Shown: one piece after another, positions 6,074 to 13,637 of the stretch
Layout: each line of letters opens with the position of its first letter
Position numbering within the stretch: position 1 is the stretch's first letter
Source: a virus
Strand: one strand, 5' to 3'
DNA: 23,596 nucleotides
Virus record (IMG/VR): IMGVR_UViG_3300022198_004007
Span: 1-23,596 of that record
Translations under genes and position numbers: made by a program
The notes under the pieces: model-generated
Told to the model about the DNA's origin: nothing
The model's database searches: none
The model's input: only the letters and a program-made list of their open reading frames with translations

Positions 6074-7706
6074 TCTCTCCTCCTTTAGGAGCTTGCACAG
6101 GTTTTTCATCAATCTGAGGTTCTAAAGGAACTTGTCCCATTTCTCCGTTCATAGTATCCATTGGCATTCCAGTTTCTGGATCTACTGGTATGCTTGGATC
6201 AGGAATAACACCATCTTTGATTTCTTTTTTAATAAGTTTATCTTGCTCTATTATTTCTTCATCAGTCTGGCGAAGAATTTTTCTTCTCAAATAATCCTGA
6301 GAAAAATATCTACCAACATATGGCTCAGCAGTAACTGCTAGATTTAATCTTTCTGTTAATAGTTCAGATTCTTTTAACTCTGAGAAGTGATTATCATATA
6401 AGAAGTCATACTGTATATGCTGAGACATTTTTTCCCAATCTTCTGGAGTCACAACATTTTTTAAAAGTAACTGAGTTCTCAACATATCATTGAATAGATT
6501 TGAAAATCTTTTTCTTAAACGTCCAACAAACTTAGTAAACTTAAGTTCATCTCTTAAGATTTCAGAAGATCTGCCCAAGTTAAACCCACCTTCTCCATCC
6601 ATTCTTGAGGGTGGAACATTAAGTGCTCTGTATAGTTTTTTCTTAAAATATTCAATATCAGTGATTTCTCCAAGATTTTGGCCTCCTGGCAAAGTTGAGA
6701 TTTCTGTTCCCCTTCCACCCTCTCTGCGAGGCAACCAAAAATCTTCAAGCATTGACATGTACTTTTTGTCATCTCTTATTTCTCCAGTATTTGCATCATA
6801 AACTAGCTTGTTGCGATAACGCATCATTACGTCACGCAAATATTGTTCTGCTTTTACTTTTGGTAAGTTGCCAACATCAATATAAAATATACGACGTTCT
6901 GGTGCTCTGGATAATCTGTAAATAACCAGAGAGTCTTCAATCATTCTTAGTTGATTGAGAGCTTTGATGGACTTATGTAAATATGAAAGAACAGTATTTT
7001 TATTTCTATCTACTAATCCAGAACTGCAATATGAAACAGCATCTTTTGCAATTTTTATAGCACCTGATGGATTATTTTGAGTATTTAATCCGCTAGTTTT
7101 TGGTGTGTATTCAAAATACTCATCAATGATTGGAAAATCCAAGTTCATTGGATCATCCTTTTTAGATACAATGTTAATATCTAAGTTATTTTTTTTCTTT
7201 TTTGCCCTAACGTATCTCATTTTTAAGGCATCAATATGCCTTAATTCTTGTATTCCTTCCTGTGGATTTTTAATATCTATTACTTTATGATAATAAATTC
7301 TACCATCAATATACCAGTTTCTATAAATCTCATGACATTTTTTGTCAAAATCTAAAATATCTAAAATATTTTTAAACTCTTCTCTGATTTTTGTTTTTAA
7401 ACTCTCACTAGCATTTAAATTTGATAACTCAATCTGAACAGGAACATCATATGTATCAGATACTATAGCTTCATTTACAATATCTTCAATGGCGCTATCA
7501 ACTTCTGGATGTAGAGACATTTCTCTATATCTTTTGATTAAATCATGCTCAGTTTTATATACTCCCTCAATATCAACTGATGTTCCAAAAAATCCACTTG
7601 TTAGATAATAATCAACCCCATCCTCATTATTTTGAGGAATGGGGGATATCAGATCTTTAGAGTTATCTTTGTTATCATCAATTGAGAATCCAAACAATCT
7701 CGCCAT
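6069..7706 (-). CDS. 20: Portal vertex protein gp20
   Basis: Dodecameric portal that nucleates prohead assembly, docks the terminase and conducts DNA. The product is 545 aa (T4 gp20 is 524). Recognisable portal blocks: an N-terminus MARLFGFSIDD, then HPEVDSAIEDIVNEAIV, RIFYIDVGNLPKVKAEQYL, the well-conserved FWLPRREGGRGTEISTLPGG and ALNVPPSRM. The C-terminus is Pro/Gly-rich and probably flexible. AGGAC precedes ATG 7706 at normal spacing. It is followed by the gp67-like gene, as in T4. A late-type octamer overlaps the end of gp19 and an inverted repeat lies in its leader. Confidence 0.97.
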   Translation of the reverse strand: MARLFGFSIDDNKDNSKDLISPIPQNNEDGVDYYLTSGFFGTSVDIEGVYKTEHDLIKRYREMSLHPEVDSAIEDIVNEAIVSDTYDVPVQIELSNLNASESLKTKIREEFKNILDILDFDKKCHEIYRNWYIDGRIYYHKVIDIKNPQEGIQELRHIDALKMRYVRAKKKKNNLDINIVSKKDDPMNLDFPIIDEYFEYTPKTSGLNTQNNPSGAIKIAKDAVSYCSSGLVDRNKNTVLSYLHKSIKALNQLRMIEDSLVIYRLSRAPERRIFYIDVGNLPKVKAEQYLRDVMMRYRNKLVYDANTGEIRDDKKYMSMLEDFWLPRREGGRGTEISTLPGGQNLGEITDIEYFKKKLYRALNVPPSRMDGEGGFNLGRSSEILRDELKFTKFVGRLRKRFSNLFNDMLRTQLLLKNVVTPEDWEKMSQHIQYDFLYDNHFSELKESELLTERLNLAVTAEPYVGRYFSQDYLRRKILRQTDEEIIEQDKLIKKEIKDGVIPDPSIPVDPETGMPMDTMNGEMGQVPLEPQIDEKPVQAPKGGEI

Positions 7707-7716
7707 TATTAAGTCC

Positions 7717-7738
7717 TATATACTACTTATTGTATATA
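7717..7738 (-). promoter_or_regulatory. Inverted repeat in the gp20 leader next to the ribosome-binding site
   Basis: Arms 7717-7723 and 7732-7738 are perfect 7 bp complements with an 8 nt loop. In the transcript the 3' arm runs directly into AGGAC, the Shine-Dalgarno sequence of gp20. The 5' arm covers the place where the late promoter at 7740-7747 would start RNA. Short AT-rich repeats occur by chance, so confidence is low. Confidence 0.35.
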
Positions 7739-7739
7739 T

Positions 7740-7747
7740 TATTTATT
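7740..7747 (-). promoter_or_regulatory. Putative late promoter for gp20 (AATAAATA)
   Basis: On the minus strand AATAAATA, one base from TATAAATA, overlapping the stop codon of gp19 and 34 bp before the gp20 ATG. This is the same stop-overlapping arrangement as the promoter after gp20. Confidence 0.45.
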
Positions 7748-8366
7748 ATCCTTGAGCAACGTTAGTTCCAGCTCTTTCTGGATACCAGAATTGTACTTGG
7801 AATTCGACAGTAAACTCTTCAATGGTGTCCGTATTTTCATATGAAAGATCAATAGCAGAAATACTAGTTGGGAAAATATCCTTAAACTTGTATTGTGCTA
7901 GAACATTTGCATTTCCACCAGTTCCTGTTCCAGTTTCTCTACCGATTGATGCTCTACCAAGTTGAAGAACAGTAGCATCTGTCATATAATCGTTTGGATT
8001 TGTTATTCCACTATGATCAGAATACTGATTTACATTTTGCATCCAAGATTCAAATACTCTTCTGTGATCAAAAGCTTCATCATTAATAACAGTGATTGTC
8101 CAAACATCAAAAGTTCTGTCTCCAGCAACTTTCAATGTACGACCTCTGAATGGAACTTCGATTGGATTTATGGTAGATGCAGGAAGAGCTGCTGCTTTAC
8201 ATAAAAATGTAAAGTTTTCTGAATCATATACTCCAGTACCATCTCCTTGAATTCCTAAGTCGATACCACCAGGGATAGAAGGTAGTTGAACTTCAAAAAG
8301 ATTTGGTCTTGCTCCTCCACCAATCAACTTAGATTTGAACTGGGATAAGCTTTTTAGGGTTGCCAT
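7746..8366 (-). CDS. 19: Tail tube protein gp19
   Basis: Stacked hexameric rings of this protein form the inner tail tube for DNA passage. The product is 206 aa (T4 gp19 is 163). Family features: an N-terminus MATLKSLSQFKSKL followed by GGARPNLFEVQLPSIP, then CKAAALPASTINPIEVPFRGRT, then FDVWTITVINDEAFDHRR and a C-terminal strand FTVEFQVQFWYPERAG. AAGGAGG upstream of ATG 8366 is the strongest ribosome-binding site in the window, fitting a protein needed in many copies. It follows gp18 with a 38 bp gap and no visible promoter, so it is probably cotranscribed with the sheath gene. Confidence 0.95.
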   Translation of the reverse strand: MATLKSLSQFKSKLIGGGARPNLFEVQLPSIPGGIDLGIQGDGTGVYDSENFTFLCKAAALPASTINPIEVPFRGRTLKVAGDRTFDVWTITVINDEAFDHRRVFESWMQNVNQYSDHSGITNPNDYMTDATVLQLGRASIGRETGTGTGGNANVLAQYKFKDIFPTSISAIDLSYENTDTIEEFTVEFQVQFWYPERAGTNVAQG

Positions 8367-8404
8367 TTTTTTAGTGCCTCCTTAGTAGTTATGTTAAGTG
8401 TTTA

Positions 8405-10612
8405 TCAAACAGTTCCAACAACTTCTTCAAACGCAACACCTGTTCTAGTTGCTACGAATGTTAGAGTTACATAGTTAATAGACTTAGCAGGCTTCAAGAA
8501 GATGTCTGCTCTAAACTCATTATTATCAATAACATCTGGGGTATTATTTGATTCATCACATACAACTAAGAAACCATATAAACCTCTTTTAGCTTTAATA
8601 TCTCTTAGATATGGTTCAACAATGTTCACAAAGTTCGCTCTTGTAATCTCATCATTTAGTTCGAATAACTGAGCTTCAGCAGATCTTTGAAGTGCTTGTT
8701 CAACAGTTAAGAATAAACGACGAACATTAATTCTATCGAATGCAGATGCATATCCAAGAGCAGTTTTATCACCAAACAACATAATTCCTATTCCTGGTTT
8801 ATTAACAACAGAGTTAATTCTTGCAGGATATAACTTATCTCTTTGTGGTTTTGTTGGATTATATGCAAGTTTAATAGCATTATTTAATAATCCTCTTTGC
8901 TGACCTGCAGGAGAGAACCAAGGATATGCAAAAATTGAAGTTCTCACACACAATCCAGCAATATCAGCGTTGCAAGGAACATAACGGAACTTATTATTGA
9001 ATCTATCGTAAGTATACTTATATCCACTATCAAATATTGCATAAGATGAAGATTCTAGAGGAGCAAAAAACTCAATAATATTATCTGTTTGTCTATTTTT
9101 GTTTGAAACATTTACAAGATCATCTCTATGAGGAGAAATAACTGCAATACAATCTTTTCTTCCATTTGCAAGGGCAATTAAATGATTTGCCTTTGCTTGT
9201 GAAGCAAACTTATTATTCATGCCTGGACCCATGATTAAATAATCAACTTCAACTTCATCTTTATCTTCAAATAGATTATATGAAGTGAAGATACTACCCA
9301 AATCTGCTTCTAATGATTGAGTCTCTGTAATAGATGTTTTAGCATTATAATCAAGTCCACCACTTAAAGTATATGTGACATTTCCAAGAGCACTAAAAGT
9401 TTTGCTCTGAGCTGGTTCATTCCAGCTACCATCAGAATCACTTACTGGAGAGAAGTTTGTTGAAAATCCAGTAGCAACAACTTCTTCATATGTGTAAAGA
9501 TTATCGGAAGGATTATCACCGACAAAAATATAATCGGAATATTTTGCAATATATTCTTTCCACCATATTTTTAATGGTGCATTTTCAGAAGAAGTTGCAT
9601 CAGTTGCTTTTGATAAAAATAGGTGCTTTTCTAAAAGATTTCCCTGAATACCAGTAACATTACCAGTATCATCAATGACTGCTACATGCATAGCATCATT
9701 TTTACCATTTCTTTCTGCTACAAACTGACTTGTAGTTGGTTTTGGAGCGATGGATCTCCATAAAATTTTCGCATTTTCTAACTCAATTATTTGTTCATCA
9801 TACCAATCTGTAGCATCAGATTCTGCACTTCCTAAAGTTGCAGAAGCATTTGAAATCACATTTCCAGATGATCCTAAGACAACGATTGTATTTCCTGGTC
9901 TAAAAGATCTTAGTTGACTTCTTTCTTTATATGATATTGGAGTAACAACTCCGTTTGTAGATACTAGTCCAGTAACTTTAACATCAATAGTGCTATTACC
10001 AACTCCTGTTACTATTCCTCTTAAACTACCAGTGAATAGAGAAGTTGTTCCGATACCAGCAGAAGGAATACTTGTTAGTGCTGTTGAAACAGCATAACCA
10101 ACAACAATATTAGCAGTTGCAGCTGCTCCAACATTAAGAATTTGATCTGCTTTGTCATCAATAACGCAAATTTTTAAATCATTTGACCAAGAACCAGGAT
10201 TTTTTGCTGCAAAAATATAGTCTGCAATGTCATCTGCCCAAAACTCTTCATAGTTTTCATAGTTTAAAATCTTTAAAGCAGATGTTGATGCAATAGAAAC
10301 ACCTCCAGGACCTCTAATAGCAGAAGCATTTTTGAACTGATCATCTCCAGTTCTAACAACTTTCAGAACTCCTCCATAGGAAAGAAATGCTGAAGCTGAC
10401 ATCCAATACTCATATTGTGCATCCGTAGATTGAGGTCTTCCAAAAACATCAATCAGTTCTTGCTCAGTGGTGATGTCGGTAACATCATTTACAGGTCCCT
10501 TAACAAAAGGTCCGCAAATACCACCAATATTATCAAGTACATTATCAGCTCTTCCTACAGTTAAATCAACTTCCCTGACTAATACGCCAGGAGATAATTG
10601 AGGAGTTGCCAT
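8405..10612 (-). CDS. 18: Contractile tail sheath protein gp18
   Basis: Forms the contractile sheath around the tail tube. The product is 735 aa (T4 gp18 is 659); the extra length lies mainly in the variable middle part (about 160-420), the protruding region in known sheaths. Conserved ends: MATPQLSPGVLVREVDLT at the start, FVKGPVNDVTDITTEQEL nearby, and in the C-terminal domain YPARINSVVNKPGIGIMLFG, YASAFDRINVRRLFLTVEQA and FELNDEITRANFVNIVEPYL. GGAG is found 9 nt before ATG 10612. It precedes gp19 as in T4. Its leader holds a 9 bp inverted repeat. Confidence 0.97.
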   Translation of the reverse strand: MATPQLSPGVLVREVDLTVGRADNVLDNIGGICGPFVKGPVNDVTDITTEQELIDVFGRPQSTDAQYEYWMSASAFLSYGGVLKVVRTGDDQFKNASAIRGPGGVSIASTSALKILNYENYEEFWADDIADYIFAAKNPGSWSNDLKICVIDDKADQILNVGAAATANIVVGYAVSTALTSIPSAGIGTTSLFTGSLRGIVTGVGNSTIDVKVTGLVSTNGVVTPISYKERSQLRSFRPGNTIVVLGSSGNVISNASATLGSAESDATDWYDEQIIELENAKILWRSIAPKPTTSQFVAERNGKNDAMHVAVIDDTGNVTGIQGNLLEKHLFLSKATDATSSENAPLKIWWKEYIAKYSDYIFVGDNPSDNLYTYEEVVATGFSTNFSPVSDSDGSWNEPAQSKTFSALGNVTYTLSGGLDYNAKTSITETQSLEADLGSIFTSYNLFEDKDEVEVDYLIMGPGMNNKFASQAKANHLIALANGRKDCIAVISPHRDDLVNVSNKNRQTDNIIEFFAPLESSSYAIFDSGYKYTYDRFNNKFRYVPCNADIAGLCVRTSIFAYPWFSPAGQQRGLLNNAIKLAYNPTKPQRDKLYPARINSVVNKPGIGIMLFGDKTALGYASAFDRINVRRLFLTVEQALQRSAEAQLFELNDEITRANFVNIVEPYLRDIKAKRGLYGFLVVCDESNNTPDVIDNNEFRADIFLKPAKSINYVTLTFVATRTGVAFEEVVGTV

Positions 10613-10624
10613 TTTTTAGTTCTC

Positions 10625-10662
10625 CGTATTACTCAGTTTATCTAAAAATATTTAGTAATACG
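10625..10662 (-). promoter_or_regulatory. Inverted repeat in the gp18 leader, 3' arm touching the Shine-Dalgarno
   Basis: Arms 10625-10633 and 10654-10662 are perfect 9 bp complements with a 20 nt loop, in the 84 bp gap before gp18. In the transcript the last base of the 3' arm is the first G of GGAG. The 5' arm overlaps the CTAAATA promoter-like sequence. Confidence 0.42.
10649..10656 (-). promoter_or_regulatory. Weak late-promoter-like octamer before gp18 (ACTAAATA)
   Basis: On the minus strand ACTAAATA has two mismatches to TATAAATA but shares CTAAATA with the site before gp3. It lies 37 bp before the gp18 ATG, in one of the few real intergenic gaps. Confidence 0.3.
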
Positions 10663-10696
10663 TATACTTTCAGTTGATAAAACAATGCATGAACAA

Positions 10697-10960
10697 CTAC
10701 CAATCAGGATATTCCCACTTATCATTGACTTTAGGTGTCATTCTATTTGATATTACCCTTTTTATTGTACATTCTTTACACTCATATGCATAAGAAGATA
10801 GATTGTATTTATTCCTTCTTATTTTATAAAATCCATCAATAAGATCTTTTCTTTTACCACATTTTTTACAAGTTCTTTCTGTTAAATATAAATGCTCTTC
10901 ATTAAAATGGTTTGATAAATCCATATTATCTATAATCCCACATGTACGACATGTCACCAT
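10697..10960 (-). CDS. Small zinc-finger protein overlapping the end of gp17
   Basis: Unrecognised small protein, 87 aa from ATG 10960. It has three Cys pairs and a His pair: C4-x2-C7 with H18 and H23 (C2H2-like), C31-x2-C34 in TCKKCGKRKDL, and C61-x2-C64 in ECKECTIKR; the last two probably form a zinc ribbon. It may bind nucleic acid or protein. The start is uncertain: ATG 10960 keeps the first finger and overlaps gp17 by 35 bp, ATG 10966 or 10987 are longer, and ATG 10924 starts just after the gp17 stop but loses both N-terminal cysteines. No good Shine-Dalgarno sequence decides between them. The gene sits between terminase and sheath, so a packaging or regulatory role is possible but not shown. 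Confidence 0.7.
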   Translation of the reverse strand: MVTCRTCGIIDNMDLSNHFNEEHLYLTERTCKKCGKRKDLIDGFYKIRRNKYNLSSYAYECKECTIKRVISNRMTPKVNDKWEYPDW

Positions 10961-12572
10961 ATTCATCAGTAAACCATCTATCGCCATCAGGATCTACAAA
11001 AGAGGATCCTTCATCTAAACCATCAACAATAAAACCAAATGGGGACATATCCTGTTCTATTTGGTTTTTTTGTTCTTCATATAATCTTTTTCTAATATCT
11101 TGATCTGTTAGTTCTTTAAAATAATCTTGAGCAACTAACCATGCATAAATCACAAGACACATTGCTAGGTCATCATTACATCCATCTTCAGCTTCAAATG
11201 AATTATTTTTTTGTATAAATGTAGTTAACTCTGAGATTATTTCATAGTCATTAAATATTAGTTTATCTTCTTCAATCATAGTTTTTAGATTGAGAGCACC
11301 AACTTTTTTTACGGTTTTAGACATTTTTACACCAAGTTGAGTCTTTTTACCACTAAAACCCTGACCTACAATTTGACCTGCTCTACCTCTCATAGAACAC
11401 ATAAGAAGATTTTGATATTCTAAATCGTATTGGATAATACTTGCTACTTGATCTCCAATATCATTAACTTCACAAAGAATATACGCTCCATTGTAGTTTT
11501 TTGCAACGTCATATATGATATTCGGAAATAGCATAGGTTTTATCTCATTATTTCTATACTTTGCAACTACTTTATGAGGAAATTCTGTTATATCTACAAC
11601 TATAAATGCAGAATAATCTTCACTAACTCCTCTAGCTACGTCTACCGTAATAACATAATCGTGATTTTTTTCTACTTCCTTATAAACATCTAATCCAACA
11701 TTTTGTTTGATTGGATTATCATATATCATAGATTTGAGTTTGCTAGGTGCAATAAGAGTATCAACAGAACCTAGAAACTCACATTCAAACTCAACTTTAA
11801 ACTGCTGCTCTGAAGTGTTTGCTATAGTTTGAGCTTTCCATGCAGCATCTCTTCCAGGAACTTCGGACCAATGTACTTCTGTTGGAATATATTCGTTTTT
11901 CTTTCTTTCTGCATCATGCCAAAATCTATAAAAATGGTTCATACCGTGAGGAGTAGAAACCATGATTACTTTTGTGTTTTTACCAGAAGTAATAGTAGGA
12001 TAAACAGAGGCAAAAAACGAGTCAGCAATGTGATTTGGGACAAAAGCGAACTCGTCGAGAAAGAGGATGTTAAACGACATACCTCGGACAGCACTTGCAG
12101 ACGTAGAAGCAGCCAAAATCTTTGATCCATTTTCTAACTCAATGTTACCTCTATTCCATGCTATGATACCTTGTTGCATCCATTTAGGCAAATTTTCATA
12201 AGCAGTTGCTAATCTACCAAGAAGTTCTCTTGCAGTTGCCGCTTTGTTTGCTAGAATACCAATATTAACGCTATCATTAAAAATCAGATAATGTAACAAA
12301 TATGAAACTACAGTTGTAGATTTACCAGTCTGCCTTGGCATTTTGCAGATATTAAATCTATTATTGTGGAAATTTTTGATTAAATTTTCTTGAAAGTCGT
12401 ATGGATGAAACTGAGTTAGACCTTCATCAAGAGAAACAATCTTAATATAGTTATGTGCAAAATACACAGGATCATCTTTACATTTAATAAATTCTTCAAT
12501 TTGATCTTGCGTAAACTCAATCTGTGTATTTGCTTTTTTTAGATTGGGATTACCTAAGTATACTTCACTCAT
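10926..12572 (-). CDS. 17: Terminase large subunit gp17 (packaging ATPase and nuclease)
   Basis: Motor that translocates DNA into the prohead through the portal and cuts the concatemer. The product is 548 aa (T4 gp17 is 610). ATPase domain: Walker A PRQTGKST at 79-86, Walker B ILFLDE at 169-174, coupling motif STPHG at 206-210. RNase H-fold nuclease domain: Asp311 in TVDVARGVSEDYSAF, Glu368 in CEVND and the Asp pair at 467-468 in GCNDDLA, matching the T4 acidic triad. ATG 12572 overlaps the TGA of the upstream gene (ATGA), indicating coupled translation. Unusually, three genes separate it from gp16. Its 3' end overlaps a small zinc-finger gene. Confidence 0.97.
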   Translation of the reverse strand: MSEVYLGNPNLKKANTQIEFTQDQIEEFIKCKDDPVYFAHNYIKIVSLDEGLTQFHPYDFQENLIKNFHNNRFNICKMPRQTGKSTTVVSYLLHYLIFNDSVNIGILANKAATARELLGRLATAYENLPKWMQQGIIAWNRGNIELENGSKILAASTSASAVRGMSFNILFLDEFAFVPNHIADSFFASVYPTITSGKNTKVIMVSTPHGMNHFYRFWHDAERKKNEYIPTEVHWSEVPGRDAAWKAQTIANTSEQQFKVEFECEFLGSVDTLIAPSKLKSMIYDNPIKQNVGLDVYKEVEKNHDYVITVDVARGVSEDYSAFIVVDITEFPHKVVAKYRNNEIKPMLFPNIIYDVAKNYNGAYILCEVNDIGDQVASIIQYDLEYQNLLMCSMRGRAGQIVGQGFSGKKTQLGVKMSKTVKKVGALNLKTMIEEDKLIFNDYEIISELTTFIQKNNSFEAEDGCNDDLAMCLVIYAWLVAQDYFKELTDQDIRKRLYEEQKNQIEQDMSPFGFIVDGLDEGSSFVDPDGDRWFTDEYGDMSYMWDYR

Positions 12573-13303
12573 AATTCGTTTTTAATCAACAGTAAATCAA
12601 AAGAAGCGGTATATCTACCATTATTACTTCTTGTCGTTAATCTTACATCTATATCAGAATGTTCTGTTATTTTTTGTGGAAATGCAAACTTATAAAAATA
12701 TTCTCCACCAGATCCACTAACTTCAAAGGTATGTCCAACCCTAAATGCTTGTCCAATCGTATTATACCTAATCATCATAAATCCAGTAGCATCTGCACCT
12801 GCCTGAGCACTACATACACCCTGATATAAGTATCCAGTATATCCGTTTGGTATCGTATATATTGACATTAGAGTTTGTCCAAGTCCTGCGTTAATCCTAA
12901 GAACTTGTGTTCCTTCTCTAGAAAAATTTAATTCTCCTACATTTGTGGATCCAGTTTTTACGTATCCACGAAAAACTCTTTTAAAAATTTTAGTTCCAGT
13001 AACAGTTCCTGTACTTGATAATGTGAAATCTTCTTCAATAATATCCCAATTTGAATCTAGACCAACAATAGTTACAACTTTACTATTATCATCTGCACCA
13101 ACTTGTTCTGCTACAAGAACCCCAGGAGTATTAAAAGCACTCCAAGGATAAAGAGTATCTCCCTTATCCCAAACTGTTGCGGTAGTATTTGTTGATTGTG
13201 ATGGAGTTGCTCCGAACTTGTGAATGGTTGATGCTCCACGAACTTTTCCGCGAGCAACATTTAAATCAAATTGTTCATCCCAAATAAAGCTATCAAAAGA
13301 CAT
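12569..13303 (-). CDS. Hypothetical beta-rich protein, probably virion-associated
   Basis: A 244 aa protein of unknown function. It is Gly/Ser/Thr-rich with many short strand-like segments, for example VRGASTIHKFGATPS at 22-36, WDKGDTLYPWSAF at 45-57, FTLSSTGTVTGTKIFKRVF and YKFAFPQKITEHSDIDVRL near the end. No signal peptide, membrane helix or enzyme motif is seen. The composition resembles phage surface or decoration proteins. It is the last gene of a three-gene cassette inserted between the terminase subunit genes and is coupled to gp17 by an ATGA overlap. It begins 2 bases after the 105 aa gene. The role as a structural protein is an inference. Confidence 0.75.
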   Translation of the reverse strand: MSFDSFIWDEQFDLNVARGKVRGASTIHKFGATPSQSTNTTATVWDKGDTLYPWSAFNTPGVLVAEQVGADDNSKVVTIVGLDSNWDIIEEDFTLSSTGTVTGTKIFKRVFRGYVKTGSTNVGELNFSREGTQVLRINAGLGQTLMSIYTIPNGYTGYLYQGVCSAQAGADATGFMMIRYNTIGQAFRVGHTFEVSGSGGEYFYKFAFPQKITEHSDIDVRLTTRSNNGRYTASFDLLLIKNEL

Positions 13304-13305
13304 AA

Positions 13306-13623
13306 CTAATCAATCCATTGAAGTTTTGCTGGATGGTATCTTTGTACTTTTTCTATATTTGGATTGTTATCTTCAACTGGATATATGTTATGAACAACTG
13401 CTCCAGGATAATCTTTTTGCAACATTTCACACAATTCAGGTTTTGATGGAATCCCAGTTTTTGTCAACATAGAAAATCTATGCAAACTTCCCTGCCACAT
13501 TACATCTGCAAGATATTTCTCAGATATATCCTCGTTTTTTTGATCTGAGTTAATGTAAATATTACCAGTAAAATCTCCAGAAATATTTACAGATTCTGAA
13601 ATAAACTGTTTAAATGATTTCAT
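13306..13623 (-). CDS. Small protein with capsid-targeting-like N-terminus; paralogue of the 238 aa neighbour
   Basis: A 105 aa protein of unknown function. The N-terminus MKSFKQFISES resembles the capsid-targeting sequence of T4 internal head proteins (MKTYQEFIAEA), including an I-x-E-S gp21 cleavage site after Glu10. Residues 38-83 form a compact domain with W43-Q-G-S, H48, PS at 59-60 and YPGA at 72-75. The same pattern occurs in the upstream 238 aa protein, so the two are paralogues. AAGGAAG lies right against ATG 13623, an unusually short spacing. If the targeting sequence is real, the protein is packaged in the prohead core and trimmed. Confidence 0.78.
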   Translation of the reverse strand: MKSFKQFISESVNISGDFTGNIYINSDQKNEDISEKYLADVMWQGSLHRFSMLTKTGIPSKPELCEMLQKDYPGAVVHNIYPVEDNNPNIEKVQRYHPAKLQWID

Positions 13624-13637
13624 CTTCCTTAGTGTTA

